A stretch of 64,000 nt of DNA from Trissonchulus latispiculum (GCA_030248195.1 JASAND010007789.1:56970-120969), one strand, 5' to 3'. Positions 38,326 through 50,818 are shown, counted from the first letter of the stretch. The notes: generated by a model not told the origin, from the sequence alone. Translations and numbers: made by a program.

Positions 38326-41240
38326 TTCTATCAGTCAGTATCGAAATTTCTTACAAAAGTTTCTTTTACCGCTGTGACTGATTTAGACCCATATTATGTT
38401 CACCTTCTTTGTTTTAGTAACAAGGTTCAAAAGCATATGCTAGCCCTATATATATATATATATATACACACATTTAGGCATTTTACAAACTGGCAGACCC
38501 TAGGATTCACTCAATATGAGCTAATATTTCACCATAAACTGCTTTTCACTTTCAGCAATTTTTCAGTCATATTATTAATTCATTTATTTCATTTACACCT
38601 ACTCATTTACTCAACGGGCGCTAATTCTAAACTCAAACTGCAAACTGTATCTACTATTTTTAGCCATTGTTTTTATAGACTCTCACACTCATTCGTTCAA
38701 AACTTATTAATAGAAATTTTAAAATTAAATTAAACAAATTAAATAGCTTTTTCTGCACTACCGTATCATTTGTTACTATTTTACTAACCTCGCTAAGGAA
38801 GCATTTTTCCAACCTGGGTTTGAACTTTAATTACAATCGGGAAATGGTCAGACTTCCAAGTATGTTGTTGCCAGAGATGATTTCGTTGGGCATTGTCTCA
38901 AAATTATTGTAAAACCTACTTTCGACTAGGTCGTTAATTTAAAGACAAGTTTCACCGCGAATTTCGAATTGTAAATTGGCTAATTTCATTCAGTTTTTGT
39001 TACACAGCTAGTTGTATCCTCTAACCTTGACTTGTATAAGTCTGGACGGTGATTCAGGTATAGCTGTGATAAGTGTTTCGCGGTCCCTTCTAAAACAGTA
39101 ACAAATGGGTAATTAGAAATTGATAACACGTTTTACTTCTTGGTAACATTTTAATCGCCATCCTTAACAAATATAATGTTTGAAATATCTGAACCCATTT
39201 GTCGCTTTGTTTTTAGAGTTTAACTTGTAGTACATCAAAGACAGGACTACCTTCAATTCATCGATTCATAGAAAAATTGGAATTTTATTTCTAAACCTTT
39301 GTATATTGTTTCTAGTCTACAATTATGGTTTAAAACTTAGTCGGGATTGGTCGCACATGGCGAAAAAACAATTAAGTAACCATTTTTCGAATAAATGTTA
39401 CATTTGTCCACCTCGACAGTCATTTATTAATAATTCTATACTAAAATTCTCGCAGTTCAGCATGTCGCAATTTCGTTTGATGTTACCTCCTTTGCGAAAC
39501 AACTTACTTTTTGACTGTAATGCTATTCTTCTAATATACAGGCTAGGATCGAATCCAAAAGGAAAATATAAAGTTTTCACACTAGTGCTAAGTTTCTACT
39601 TCCAGTTACCTTTTTAGTTATGTGCCTCTTAAGGTGTTGCTGCGGTTTCACGCTTTTCAACAGCCGTTCCTAGTCACCAGTCTTTTAAATTTGCTTATTT
39701 TACACAAAATAACCAAAGAAACTTGATGGCCTCCATGCGGAAATCTGTAAGGAAACTGTCTTTTAATTGCTTATGACTAAGAATCATTTTGGTAATGGTT
39801 TTAATCGTGGCAATAATTTTCATTATTTGCTTAATGCTTACAATTTTGCTTAAATAGTCTTAGACTGAACATTGATTGAGGTTATGCACTCTTTATTGAG
39901 ATGGTGTTTTGTGTAATTGAACAATAACTTAGCTTGCAAAAGATGTTAAAACTGTAGCGGCGTGAATACTTGAGCTTTAGAGAAATTAGCTTTAATCCAG
40001 GAACATGCTCGATTGTAACCTTTTACTCAAATTTATAGTCCTTCGAATGCTTTCTCCAAGCACTACACCTTGCTGTTTCGAGTATTCCTTTGTTACTGGC
40101 TGTTTCAGAGATTTAATCAACGGCGAAAATTTATTCTCGTAGTCAACAATTGAGATTTTTTTGGAAAAAATCAATTGAAAACTGGATCTGCATATGTGAT
40201 TGCCGAAAAAATCTATCTTGAGAGAAATAAGAAGCCGAAATCTTAGCTCTAAATCATTAATGGTTCAGAATTTCAATTTTCAGAGTTTTGCATTAAATCA
40301 ATGAAAGACGAACGAAATTAAAGGGTGACACTACAGCACATCCTACGTGAAAAATTCGGGTATGAGGTGGGGATCCAATCCTCAACCTGTGGCGATGTAC
40401 GATATCTGAGATGTCAAGGATATGTATGATCGAAAACAGCGGATTTTACTCAAATCCCTTTACTCTGTGTCATTCTACAGCCCAAATGATCAACAAACAG
40501 TTAAATTCATAAAGCAATTTAAATTAACATATTTAAACTATCATATCTGCATCTACAATCATTTCAGGATCAACTACAGCTGCAGGATTAATGTAGCAAA
40601 TTAGCTTAAATCTTACTTGTCAGCAAAAGCAATAACAGGCGAGGTATGATAGTCATCAGTACTGTACATACAGCAGGTACTATACTATTCTAACGCAAAT
40701 GGGGAAGTTCTGCATACCACGCAGCACTGCATTAAACTTATGATTAATGAATTGCTACTGAAGACTGTAACTGAAGACTTCTAGAAAGGTGAAGTCTTAA
40801 CTTCCGCAGTCGGTCATTTCGAATGTAACTTTGAACTTGCACACACTACTCTAGAATTTCCCGATGTTACATTATTTTCTACCCCCTTCTGCGATTTGGC
40901 CAAAACTGCAATTATCTAAAATCTATGCGGTTACAATGAACTGGAATACTCATGCCGCACAAAATCATACTTCACAGCTTCCTACTTAGAATTTAGGTTT
41001 CACAAATAAAAGTTAAATCTTAAAACGAAATATCTTAACTTAAAGCAAAATCTTAATAAACAAAAGCTGGTACGGGTCTACGATTTCAGCTTTTGGTGTT
41101 GCAGGAGAGCTCGTGTTCATCACCTTCAGCATAGTATTTGTTAACTAGGCACTTTTGTAGTATGGCACTCTTCGCTTTGTTATAACTGTTCATTCATGCA
41201 CCTACGTTTTCCTTTTCAAATTGGAGGACCAATTTTTGCG
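38326..41240. other. 2.9 kb of AT-rich sequence, nothing recognised
   Basis: Apart from a (TA)n run at ~38443-38464 I see no gene, RNA or repeat boundary. All frames are short and without motifs. Confidence 0.4.
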
Positions 41241-41990
41241 AAGGGGGGAGATATGTAGCAGACCTAGTAATTAGCTAGATAGAAAATATAAAATTAGGCA
41301 AAACTCTGAAATTAAGGATTTAGGTAAATTTATAAAATAAAGCTAAATTAAGAATCTTAGGTAACAAGTAGCTAGAGTAAAGGTATACGGTAGTTAGCTA
41401 GGTACTGTAGATAACTAGTTTATGTATTAATTGTTGTATTGTCAGTTAGTAATAAACTAATATGTAATTGTTCTTGTCTGTAGTTAGTAACTCTGTATTG
41501 TCTTGTCCTTAAAATTGTGTGTGTTAGCTTTGACCAAGTTAGGTTCTTTCTTGAAATTATTCCTTCTCTTTCTGTCAAAGTTAGAGCTAGAAGCTGGCCA
41601 AAAGATTTATAGTTCAGTTAGAATTGGAAATTGGATTTGGGCTCTTCAGTTTATCAACTTGCCAGAAACTAGAAAGTTCTAGAAGCTTGCTTACGTCAAT
41701 AGAAGGGCCAGAAAAGAGAAACCAAAAGTTAGATTACCTTAGAGGATTCTAGAAAGAAAATTGGAAACTATTTCTGGATTTGAGAAAAATTGCTGGGTAT
41801 TTCGTAATCGCCAAAGTCTTACGGTAGCCAGGAAAGGGCAACTTTGTAATTCTATTTTGTTAGCATGTGTTGAACATAGGAAAACGAAAAAGTTAAGAAA
41901 ATTTCGCGGTGACCAAAAGTTTGAGTGCTGTGCAAGGGCAAATGAGCTAAACTTGCCAAAATGTTAATCTGAACTAGATACGTGTTAATA
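41241..41990 (+). mobile_element. Possible Ty3/gypsy-like LTR preceded by a polypurine tract
   Basis: GAGGACCAATTTTTGCG at 41224-41240 followed by AAGGGGGGAGATA resembles the end of a Ty3/gypsy polyprotein plus polypurine tract, and the following TGTAGCAGACC has the TG start expected of an LTR. No second LTR, primer-binding site or reverse transcriptase is visible, so the right boundary is a guess. Confidence 0.3.
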
Positions 41991-43000
41991 TCTATATGAG
42001 GTGTTTTTTCGTTAGCTTTCTAGAATTAGATTTTCTTAATTTTCTAACTTAGAATTCTAGATTTTCTAGAAATTTTCAAAGGTGGATGAAGTCGGTTTTT
42101 GCTAAATTCTGACTTACAAAAATGCCACCGAAGAAATGTTCGCCATGCCCTGAACTAACCATTCACTGCACAAATTTCGCGTATAGATACTAACACAGTA
42201 CACAAATACATATAGCTTCAATTTGCATACAAACAATTCCTGCTGCTGATTGGGGGTAGATCACACTTTTGGTCACCGCGTTGGAATTTTTCCTCACAAT
42301 ATATACGCCATTTTCTCAAACGTTTGAATATAATGGTCCATAAGTCGGGTGAAAGCCGAGCTATCCCAACCAAATTCGGTGTGCCAATTTGCACATATGA
42401 AAGGAAGATGTGTGTTAAATTGCACTGCAATTGCTGGTGTTTAACTGCGGACGCGTGGGTCAGTGCGATGTCGGGGCCTATAGTCAAAAATGGCAATTTT
42501 TCAAATTTTTCAAATATATAGCCAAATGTTATATCAAATTGAAGCTCCCGATGCCCTGAACATTTTATCTTCTTGCACCAAGTCTCTGCAAAGCAGTATG
42601 AGAAAGTTTGAGCGAGTTAAAGTTTGAAGTAAATAACAGTCGGAAGGAGCTTGAGCAAATCGTTCAAACGCCGTTTCTCGCTCGGTGCTTGGCGTATCAT
42701 TGCCATTTGCACTGCAATAAATAGTCCCAGATAGAAAAAATGAGCGAAATCGGTGACCATAAAATTTGGTACCCGGCGACGCCCCCTTAAGTCAGAAAAT
42801 TGCATTTTTCCGAGCGTGACTTACACGGAAAAATGAAAAAACGAACGACACTAACTTGTCAGAAATCGAAAAGTTTTAAAGTTGAAAATTTTGACCAAAA
42901 ATTTTTGCGACTTGCAGTCACTCCCGTGCTCCCCTATAATTTGCCATAACTGCAGAACAAAAAGAAAGAAAAAGACTAAAGTCATTCATTTACCAGCATC
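41991..43000. repeat. Diverged repeat related to the 1.2-kb dispersed repeat
   Basis: Around 42785-42930 the sequence GAAAATTGCATTTTTCC...GCGTGACTTACACGGAAAAA runs parallel to 45099-45220 and 58975-59095, so an older copy of that family ends here. The rest is unassigned. Confidence 0.5.
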
Positions 43001-43002
43001 AA

Positions 43003-43242
43003 CATAGACAGTCATCAACTGGAGGTGCCTGAAACCATTATCAGCTTCAGAGGACCGCAGAAATTGGAGGGGTCGGGCTGACGAACTCGAACTACCCGGC
43101 GCCTCAAGTGAGCAGGGAGCAAGAACAGAAGAACCGGACGCTTCAGAAATACCGTATGATCATGAATATTGATCGAACCCTTGAGAGACGTTTCCTCATA
43201 GAGGCTAATGATAGGAGGCACAGCTGGTGCAGATGATATCCT
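43003..43242 (-). CDS. Doubtful exon-like segment
   Basis: On the minus strand GCTTGTTTTTAG (ending near 43242) is a strong acceptor and GCTG|GTAAAT near 43003 a fair donor. No single frame is convincing across the segment: one gives SSAPAVPPIISLYEETSLKG and another a Ser-rich EASGSSVLAPCSLEAPGSSS. It may be part of a gene or a remnant. Confidence 0.2.
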
Positions 43243-43249
43243 AAAAACA

Positions 43250-44225
43250 AGCAACTACTGTAATGAGCAATGAAAAAACGTTTGTCTGCAGTCACTAAGG
43301 CAAACGGGAGAGAGGGAACGTGGGCGCGCTGGCCGCTCCTCCGGGAGCAATAAAACAGGAAAATACATCAAATGGAGATCCCACATAATATGTCACCAGG
43401 CATCCAGAAGCACAATGGTTTCCCATTGTGCTTGAATAATAATAAATACTATAAGTTATGTCACCGAACGATTGAACCTCCTCTATTGCCCTAATCCGGG
43501 GCCCCTTTCGTGGTCAGTCTCGAGGAGACGAGCGCTGGGCGTTCAGCTCGCAGCTAAGGAAAATGATGCGCTCTTGCCTGGAGATAACGCAACCTTCAAA
43601 CAACGGTTAGCCTGCGTTTACCTAATTTTCCCATTGGCTCGTTTATAAAGTCATTCTGGCTATTGGAAAACAATGTAAACATACAAAACTGTAAAAACCC
43701 CTAACTCCGCTTCCATAAAAACCTAGCTCTAAAACCTACCCATGACCAGACGACTGCTGATCCACAAACGCTTCCAGGGGGATCAGGACCAGAGCCAGGT
43801 ATTCCTGTCGCCTGGACCTCAGGTGAGCCCAGCCGGCGCTGCCGTCCGGAAGCCAGCTGGCCCGGACCAGATAGTCAGCTCAGGGAAAGGCCTCTGCTAG
43901 AGGAGTGGCTTGCCGGCATTGCCGAACTGAGCTAATAGCGCCCTCACAGTCCGTCGATGGCTGAAACAAACCACAGTATAATGAACAAGACGGTATAAAA
44001 ATAGTTTACAGAACGAACATAATTCAGGTGAGAACGGTTGGGTGGGAGGGGAAGGAAGCAACCCACGTGGTTGAGGAGAAGGTTGTTGAAGCGGGCGCCC
44101 ACCAGACGCGTTGCATTTTTCATGCTCCACCGGAGCATTTTTATTCTTGTCCTATTTCATTTTTAAGGTTCTCAGTAAAAAGCAAAAACGTTAAAGATCT
44201 GTGAAAAAACTTTAAAAATTCCGCC
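43250..44225. other. Unassigned, with a TGCTCC-ended element boundary
   Basis: 43274-43301 (TTTGTCTGCAGTCACTAAGGC) matches the complement of 8650-8690 in the 7081-9293 element. At 44127-44150 ATGCTCCACCGGAGCAT and TTTTTATTCTTG form the hairpin-bearing end seen in inverted form at 57485-57520. Confidence 0.45.
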
Positions 44226-45448
44226 AATCATTAATCGTCAACCGAAAGTACAGAACAAAGAAGCTTGAAAAGTTCCAAGTTCTTCCTTTTTCTCTATTTA
44301 GACAGAAATCCAACATCCAGTACCCATGGCTACAATAGTTTTAGTTGCTGTATATATATAGCATATTGCACTCTGTCTACTGCAACGCAACCAAATGCAA
44401 ACTTTACTGTCACTGAAGGAAACTCATAAAACACAATTTGCAATGCTCTTCCGTACTTGTATACTAAATTTCGGACGATTGCAACTTACCAGTAGCTAGT
44501 TATAGGCCGTGCTGTACTTCAGCAGCACTCTACTGCAGCGCAAGCAGATGCAAACTTTACTGTCGGTGAAGGAAACTCATACAGAACGATTTGCAATGCT
44601 CTGCCGCACTTGTGTGCAAAATTTCGGACGATTGCAACTTACCTGTAGCTGGGGGGTCTGGGGGACGGAGCCCCCAGAAGTTGAAAAATTTTTGCAGTTT
44701 TCCAATAACAGTAGATTGGACGTTAATTTCTTGCAAAAAAGAAATTATCCCGCCGAAGGCGCGAAAATTTTTTAAAAATAGCTGTTTTTGCCATAAAAAT
44801 AGCAAAAATTTTCCATTTTGTCATCCCAAAAGGGGGGGTCTAGACCCCTTGAACCCCCCCTGGGTGCGGCCTTGAAGATCCTTAAGCAGCAAACCACGTC
44901 TCTCTAGCGTCTTCCCTGAGTCCTGTAGCTTTGACAAAAGATTGGCCATTTTAGCGCCAAGTCCACTTTTGACCGGCCGTACAGATGGCCGGCCGGGCAG
45001 CGAAAAAATATCAAAAAGGTTCACTTTCGGGGTATATACGTTCAGAAAAACCAAAATTCACCTGCTGAAAATGCCCAGATCGTTCTAACACTCCGACAGA
45101 AAATTGCATTTTTCCAAGCGTGACTTACACGAAAAAAAACAAACGGACCTAACTTGTCCGGAAGCGAAAATTTTCAAAGTTGGAAATTTTGACCAAAGCA
45201 TTTTGCGACTTGCAGTACTCGTCGTGTAGATTCCAACGACACCAAAATTGTCCAGTTTGGTTGAGTATTTAGCTGGCACGGAGCTCGAACGTGTCTGCAA
45301 AGGCCGCACTGAGCCCTTTACACCCATATTATAGGGGAGCGCTCTCTATATACTTACAAAACAGGAAAGGAAACAAAATAGAAGACACTTTAAGAGACAG
45401 AAGTTCTGTCACAGAACTACGTACGTAATAAAGCAACACAGAAGTATA
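44226..45448 (+). repeat. 1.2-kb dispersed repeat, copy 1
   Basis: Near-identical to 58102-59328 in the same orientation, from ATTAATCGTCAACCGAAAG to ACACAGAAGTATA. Differences are mostly short indels in homopolymers and in the TATATA run. A truncated copy of the CAGGCC hAT MITE lies inside at ~44650-44875. Confidence 0.88.
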
Positions 45449-46554
45449 GTCAAGCGGGAAAAAAAACCCACTTTTCAGATTTTTGGCCAGAACTTTTTAA
45501 TGGTTTGACATATCGAAATGCTGATTATACAGGTAGCTAGGCCTAGTCGTAAGCTTTCTTATGAGCTATAGAACACCTCTGTAGGGTGTGCCGTTAGCGA
45601 GAAAAATTGTCCCAAACTGGCGGGAAAAAAACCCAATGCGGGAAAAAAACCCATATGCGGGAAAAAAAACCCACCCCAAAAAATTTTTGGCATGCTGCCA
45701 GGAGCATTTCTAGCCATTCCAAATGAAAGAGCGGGTTGTTTTTAGTACAACTGCATCAAAATATATTAGTTTTTGTATTAAAATTGAGGTCATATGGTCA
45801 TTTGAAAATGTTGTATCTTTAACACATAAACATAGGCAAATTTTGGAAATTTTTTAAAATTGTTTATTTTCGGCAGTTTAAGCATCCTATCGTGTAGAAA
45901 ACGTGTTTTTCTTGTATTTAGAGCCAAACTAGACCCATTTTAAGGCAAAAATAAGCATTTTTGGTCAAAATTGAAATTTTGGCTTGAAATGGCACCGTGT
46001 CCGATTTAGACCCCCTGGACCACCCATAACAGTACGAACCCAGGTAAAACCTATATATACCAATTTAATCTATAGGCTCTATTAAACAAATGTATGTATT
46101 GGTTTGACCTTTCCGGTCAATGGTTAGAAAAAAAATTTAATTTTGAAAAGTGGGTTTTTTTTTCCCGCCGTGGGTTTTTTTTCCCGCCAACTCCAGGTCA
46201 CCCCCAGGTCGCACCGGAGGGGTCAGAGCAGTGTGACATATATCATCATGAAGCGCAACAGATGCCCTACAGGTACATATAATCCGCTTTGGTCTAAGTC
46301 TTTCCAGTAGTTCAGGGTGGCCCGGCAAAGTTTGCCAAATTTTGGCACTTGGTCGGACCAAAATTTTCGAAAATTTCAAAGTCCCAAAAAATTTGCTGGG
46401 AAGCAGTGGGAGCGACAATAATACACCCTCCAGGGTTATTTTGGATGCTCTTCAAGATAGGCTATTAAAATCCTAGATAGCTCATACCGGTAAGCCCACA
46501 CTGGGGGTGGGTTTTTTTCCCCGCATTGGCGAGTGGGTTTTTTTCCCGCTTGAC
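45449..46554 (+). mobile_element. 1.1-kb GTCAAG-ended element, copy 1
   Basis: The ends GTCAAGCGGGAAAAAA and TTTTTTCCCGCTTGAC are inverted repeats flanked by TATA (45445-45448, 46555-46558). The motif GCGGGAAAAAAACCCA recurs in both orientations near both ends. The undisrupted site exists at 59323-59335, proving insertion into the 1.2-kb repeat. No coding capacity is recognised. Confidence 0.88.
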
Positions 46555-46689
46555 TATATATATATATATATATATACAAGTAACAAAAATGCTCCGCACA
46601 AAAGGGGATAATATGTGTGTTGGGCCTATGTCTGTCGTTTAATCCGGTTGAGAAAGAAAGTATATAAATCCGACACAGCAAGTTTGGGT

Positions 46690-48500
46690 GGGTGGTTCTA
46701 TGGCGAAAGTTGTTCAGTTCGATGCGGGCCTTCATTTGACTCGAAATTTGACCACTTTTGAAAATTTTAATTTTTGACCCAAAATCGCCTAAGTCCCCAC
46801 CCCACCCCACCACAGCCACTTTAGGTACGCACTTCTATGACAAAAGTTGCTCAGTTCGATGCGGGCTTTCATTTGGTACCAAATTTGACCACTTTTGAAA
46901 AAATTTAGTTTTGACCCAAAATCGCCAAGTCCCCACCCCACCCCACCACAGCCCTCTACAGCCACTCAGGCCCGCACCCAGGATTTTGAAAAGGGGGGGT
47001 CCAAGGTAAAACGTAAGGGGGGGTCTGGGGAATGGAGCCCCCCAGAAGTTGAAGAAATATTGCATTTTTGCCAAAAAAAACAGTACATTGGACGTTTATT
47101 TCTTGCAAAAAGTAAATTATCGCGCCGAAGGCGCGAAAATTTTTTAAAAATAGCAGTTTTTGCCATAAAAACAGCAAAAATTTTCCATTTTGTCATCCCA
47201 AAAGGGGGGGGTCTAGACCCCTTGAACCCCCCCCCGGGGTGCGGCCTTGCAGCCACTTTAGGTACGCACTTCTATGACAAAAGTTGCTCAGTTCGATGCG
47301 GGCTTTCATTTGGTACCAAATTTGACCACTTTTGAAAAAATTTAGTTTTGACCCAAAATCGCCAAGTCCCCACCCCACCCCACCACAGGCCTCTACAGCC
47401 ACTTTAGGTACGCACTTCTATGACAAAAGTTGCTCAGTTCGATGCGGGCTTTCATTTGGTACCAAATTTGACCACTTTTGAAAATTTTAATTTTTGACCC
47501 AAAATCGCCTAAGTCCCCAGACCCCACCCCACCACAGCCCTCTACAGCCACTTTAGGTACGCACTTCTATGACAAAATTTGCTCAGTTTGATGCGGGCTT
47601 TCATTTGGTACCAAATTTGACCACTATTTTTGACCCAAAATCGCCTAAGAACCCACCCCACCCCACCACAGGCCTCTACAGCCACTTTAGGTACGCACTT
47701 CTATGACAAAAGTTGCTCAGTTCGATGCGGGCTTTCATTTGGTACCAAATTTGACCACTTTTGAAAAAATTTAGTTTTGACCCAAAATCGCCAAGTCCCC
47801 ACCCCACCCCACCAGAGGCCTCTACAGCCACTTTAGGTACGCACTTCTATGACAAAAGTTGCTCAGTTCGATGCGGGCTTTCATTTGGTACCAAATTTGA
47901 CCACTTTTGAAAATTTTAATTTTTGACCCAAAATCGCCTAAGTCCCCAGACCCCACCCCACCACAGCCCTCTACAGCCACTTTAGGTACGCACTTCTATG
48001 ACAAAAGTTGCTCAGTTTGATGCGGGCTTTCATTTGGTACCAAATTTGACCACTATTTTTGACCCAAAATCGCCTAAGAACCCACCCCACCCCACCACAG
48101 GCCTCTACAGCCACTTTAGGTACGCACTTCTATGACAAAAGTTGCTCAGTTCGATGCGGGCTTTCATTTGGTACCAAATTTGACCACTTTTGAAAATTTT
48201 AATTTTTGACCCAAAATCGCCTAAGTCCCCACCCCACCCCACCACAGCCACTTTAGGTACGCACTTCTATGACAAAAGTTGCTCAGTTCGATGCGGGCTT
48301 TCATTTGGTACCAAATTTGACCACTTTTGAAAAAATTTAGTTTTGACCCAAAATCGCCAAGTCCCCACCCCACCTCACGACAGCACTCTACAGCCACTTT
48401 GAGCATGCAGTTCTATGACAAAAGTTGCTGAGCTCGCTTTGGGTTTTCATTTGATACCAAATTTGACCACTTTTGAAAATTTTCATTTTGGACCACATGA
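46690..48500 (+). repeat. ~145-bp minisatellite, about 12 units
   Basis: The unit contains CACTTTAGGTACGCACTTC, TATGACAAAAGTTGCTCAG, GGGCTTTCATTTGGTACC and a CCCCACCCCACCACAG end. Spacings are 134-149 bp. Two unit variants differ at the GACCACTTTTGAAAA/GACCACTATTTTTGA segment and alternate as higher-order pairs (47395-47685 and 47830-48110). A hAT MITE interrupts the array at 46967-47249. Confidence 0.9.
46967..47249. mobile_element. 283-bp hAT MITE, exact 8-bp TSD CAGCCACT
   Basis: The ends CAGGCCCGCACCCAGG and GGGGTGCGGCCTTG are imperfect inverted repeats between CAGCCACT at 46959-46966 and 47250-47257. It is inserted in the 145-bp array; a second copy lies at 55970-56235. Confidence 0.9.
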
Positions 48501-48524
48501 CCTCCCACCTACCTGACGCTCCAG

Positions 48525-48770
48525 ATGGCAAAGTGGAACCAGCTCAGCAAGATGGGTGGGTCGGACGGCAAAACGGACACCGGGAATGAGCTGGGCGCAT
48601 CAGAAAACCCCTATGGACAAAGTTTTGAGAGGCTATGCACAGTCCTATATGGTGTTCTTGGAAGTCGGTACCGACTTGACCCTCCCGACAGCAAAGTGGA
48701 ACCAGCCCAGCAATATGGGTGGGTCCGACGGCAAAACTGCTTACGGGAATCAATTCGCCGTGCCAGAAAA
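48525..48770 (+). repeat. ~162-bp minisatellite, 1.5 units (copy A)
   Basis: The unit begins GGCAAAGTGGAACCAGC and contains GGGTGGGTCGGACGGCAAAA and GGACAAAGTTTTGAGAGGC. The same unit is in tandem at 55800-56420 and 60662-61220. Confidence 0.85.
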
Positions 48771-49426
48771 CCTTTGTATATGAAAGAATTGAGCTTTCTA
48801 AGTTGAATACACAGCGAGAAATTTCGATTTTTCATTTTTCGAATTTTCACCATTTTTGACGGGCCACTGTGGTCGCATGGGAAGTGATAGAGAAACGAGA
48901 CTTAGCTATTTGGTTAGTTCAATATATGTAGTTTCTGAATATCAAAAGAAATCGGCTCCAGCTCTTAACGTTCGAGCTGCGCAGCGACCACAAAAATGGT
49001 CACTTTTCGCTCTGAGCCGACTTTGCGGCGCCGCTGCGGCGCTGTGGCGCACCTGCGGTGCAAAAAAAGTAGCGATTCTTAAATGGCGCATGGGGTACTA
49101 CCAGACCCTATACCCCTTTAGGTCCGGCCTCCGCTGCAGATTACGTGAAAGAGGCAAAAAGTCAGGACAATACGACCATTAAATAGGAGAAACCGGGAAA
49201 AAAAACATCGCCGCCATAACCGGTCCGGGGCACAACTTTTTAACGGAAAGTGATACGGGGCTGAAACTTCGCACACATACTAAACTCGATGTGCTCTACA
49301 ATTTGAGCATGAAATCTGCGCAGGATCTGCGCAGGATTTTGCGCAGCCTCCGCGCAGCTTATTTTACGGTGTCTCCAGGGACTTTTGACACATATTATAG
49401 GGGTCGCTGCCGCGACCCCTATGATA

Positions 49427-49722
49427 AGTGCGCCGCAGGCGAAATTTTTTAAACATTTATGAAATTTATTAAAATTGTGCTTAATTTTCACTCAAAATAT
49501 GCATATAAACAGCTGAAAAAATTGTCTAGGGGTGCCCGGAATGTCAAAGGAGGGGGCTCAAATCGCACCTGGATCCGCCACTGTGGGAATGAGCTAGGCG
49601 CACGAGAAAACCCCTATACTGAAAAAACTGGGTACAGTTTGGGTACAGTTTTTTTCAAAATTTCCGATTTTTAGAACCCCCAAGCCAGATTTGGACTTTT
49701 TACTCCCCCCCCCCAAACCAAA
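49427..49722. repeat. Repeat GTGCGCCGCAGGCGAAATTT and CCCAAGCC-type unit
   Basis: 49427-49530 (AAGTGCGCCGCAGGCGAAAT onward) matches 61886-61990. 49625-49722 matches the complement of 63105-63200 (GGGTACAGTTTGGGTACAG, AAGCCAGATTTGGAC). Confidence 0.7.
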
Positions 49723-50103
49723 GCAGTGCCGCGATGGCCGAGTGGTAAGGTGTTCGACTAAAGATCTTACGGTCCAGGTTCGAACCCCCGCTGCCACAAG
49801 ACTTTCGCAAATCCCCTTGAGCAAGGGACTAAGCACATATGGGTTCGCCGTGGGCTCCAGCCAACCTAGCTGTCTATCCTTAACTGGTCGGTAAATGGGT
49901 ACCACTGCGGTGGGAAGGTAACAGGAGTCTGTGTTCTGGCGTGATGCCTGATGAAGGGCTGGCCCCCCTTCCACAGATGTAGTCAACATTAGAGTTGTCG
50001 CTCCTGGCTTCGGGCTGTGAATCCGGAGATAAGCACCGGCACCCTATAACCTTCTGTAGGTTGGAGTTCTCTCCAGGGGTCACTTTACCTTACCTTACCT
50101 TTA
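49723..50103 (+). mobile_element. tRNA-derived SINE with 12-bp TSD
   Basis: The head (49723-49795) resembles a Leu/Ser tRNA, with A box TGGCCGAGTGG and B box GGTTCGAACCC. The body contains CCCTTGAGCAAGGGACTAAG and TAAATGGGTACC, and the tail is TTACC/TTTACC repeats. The flanks CCCCAAACCAAA at 49711-49722 and 50104-50115 are exact. The inverted related unit near 63105-63120 lacks the insertion. Confidence 0.88.
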
Positions 50104-50300
50104 CCCCAAACCAAACAGGTGGTACACCTATGGGATGTCCCCCCCCCAAAGTTTTGGGGGAGGGTTGAAAAAGGCTGGGAGGCTACCCACCCCCCCTACC
50201 CCCCACCCGCCTCCGCTTTACACCTATGCAGTTTCACCAGAGGGGGGGGGGGTACCACCGCCCCCAACATGTTCGACCAACACCGTTACCCCCTCCCAGA
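50104..50300 (+). repeat. CCCCCAAAGTTTTGGGGG-type unit
   Basis: It continues the unit interrupted by the SINE and matches 62890-63040 and 63405-63545 (AAGTTTTGGGGGAGGG, GCTACCCACCCCCC, ACCACCGCCCCCAACATG). Confidence 0.8.
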
Positions 50301-50818
50301 TTCTCCTTCTCAAGGCGATGAGGCACTTGTATAAGGGCAAGCTTTCACGCCGCTACAATTTCTGTATTTCAAGCTACAGGGCAAGCTGCAGGGTGCAGCG
50401 GTTGTAGCGTCGCAATGCAGCACGACAACAGCTTCGCACAGCAATTGGATACTCTTCTTCTTCTTCTTCTTCTTCTTCTTCAGATCTGGGCTCGTCAGCA
50501 AAATGCTACATGAGGGCACTTCAGCAAGCATCAGTCCAGCACACGTCTTCGCATGCCCATGATCCAAGACATCCAGGGGATGATGGGAATGGATCCAACA
50601 GCTCGGTAGCATATTTAAGGAATGATGCCACGCTTCCTTGTTGATCCGAGACGGTAAATTAATACCGTGGCCCCTGGAGTGTGGAACGCATTCGCGCCGT
50701 TGACCAGACGGATGCCAGGGAGCACCTGTGGGGATCTCCATTTGATGGGGTTCATGTCCATCGGATTTCCCACGGAGGTTGTTCCAAACTCCCCAATTGG
50801 ATTCTCTCATCGTGTTAA
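50301..50818. other. Unassigned segment with (TTC)n microsatellite
   Basis: 50453-50481 is a TTC run. The surrounding sequence shows no recognised protein; the long minus frame across it encodes a poly-Lys run from the microsatellite. Confidence 0.5.

Larger units (their letters stand above)
46575..49426 (+). repeat. Composite minisatellite-bearing element, copy A
   Basis: The order is: end sequence ACAAGTAACAAAAATGCTCC, ~145-bp array (46690-48500), ~162-bp array (48525-48760), a ~650-bp unique part, and a terminal hairpin AGGGGTCGC...GCGACCCCT at 49398-49421. Copies B (52722-57483) and C (60110-61875) share this order. Internal tandem repeats plus a 3' hairpin recall Helitron-like non-autonomous elements, but no CTRR end is seen. 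Confidence 0.7.

Noticed and set aside
49723..49795. Functional Leu/Ser tRNA gene
   Set aside because: The body, TTACC tail and 12-bp TSD show it is the head of a SINE; the anticodon loop is altered.
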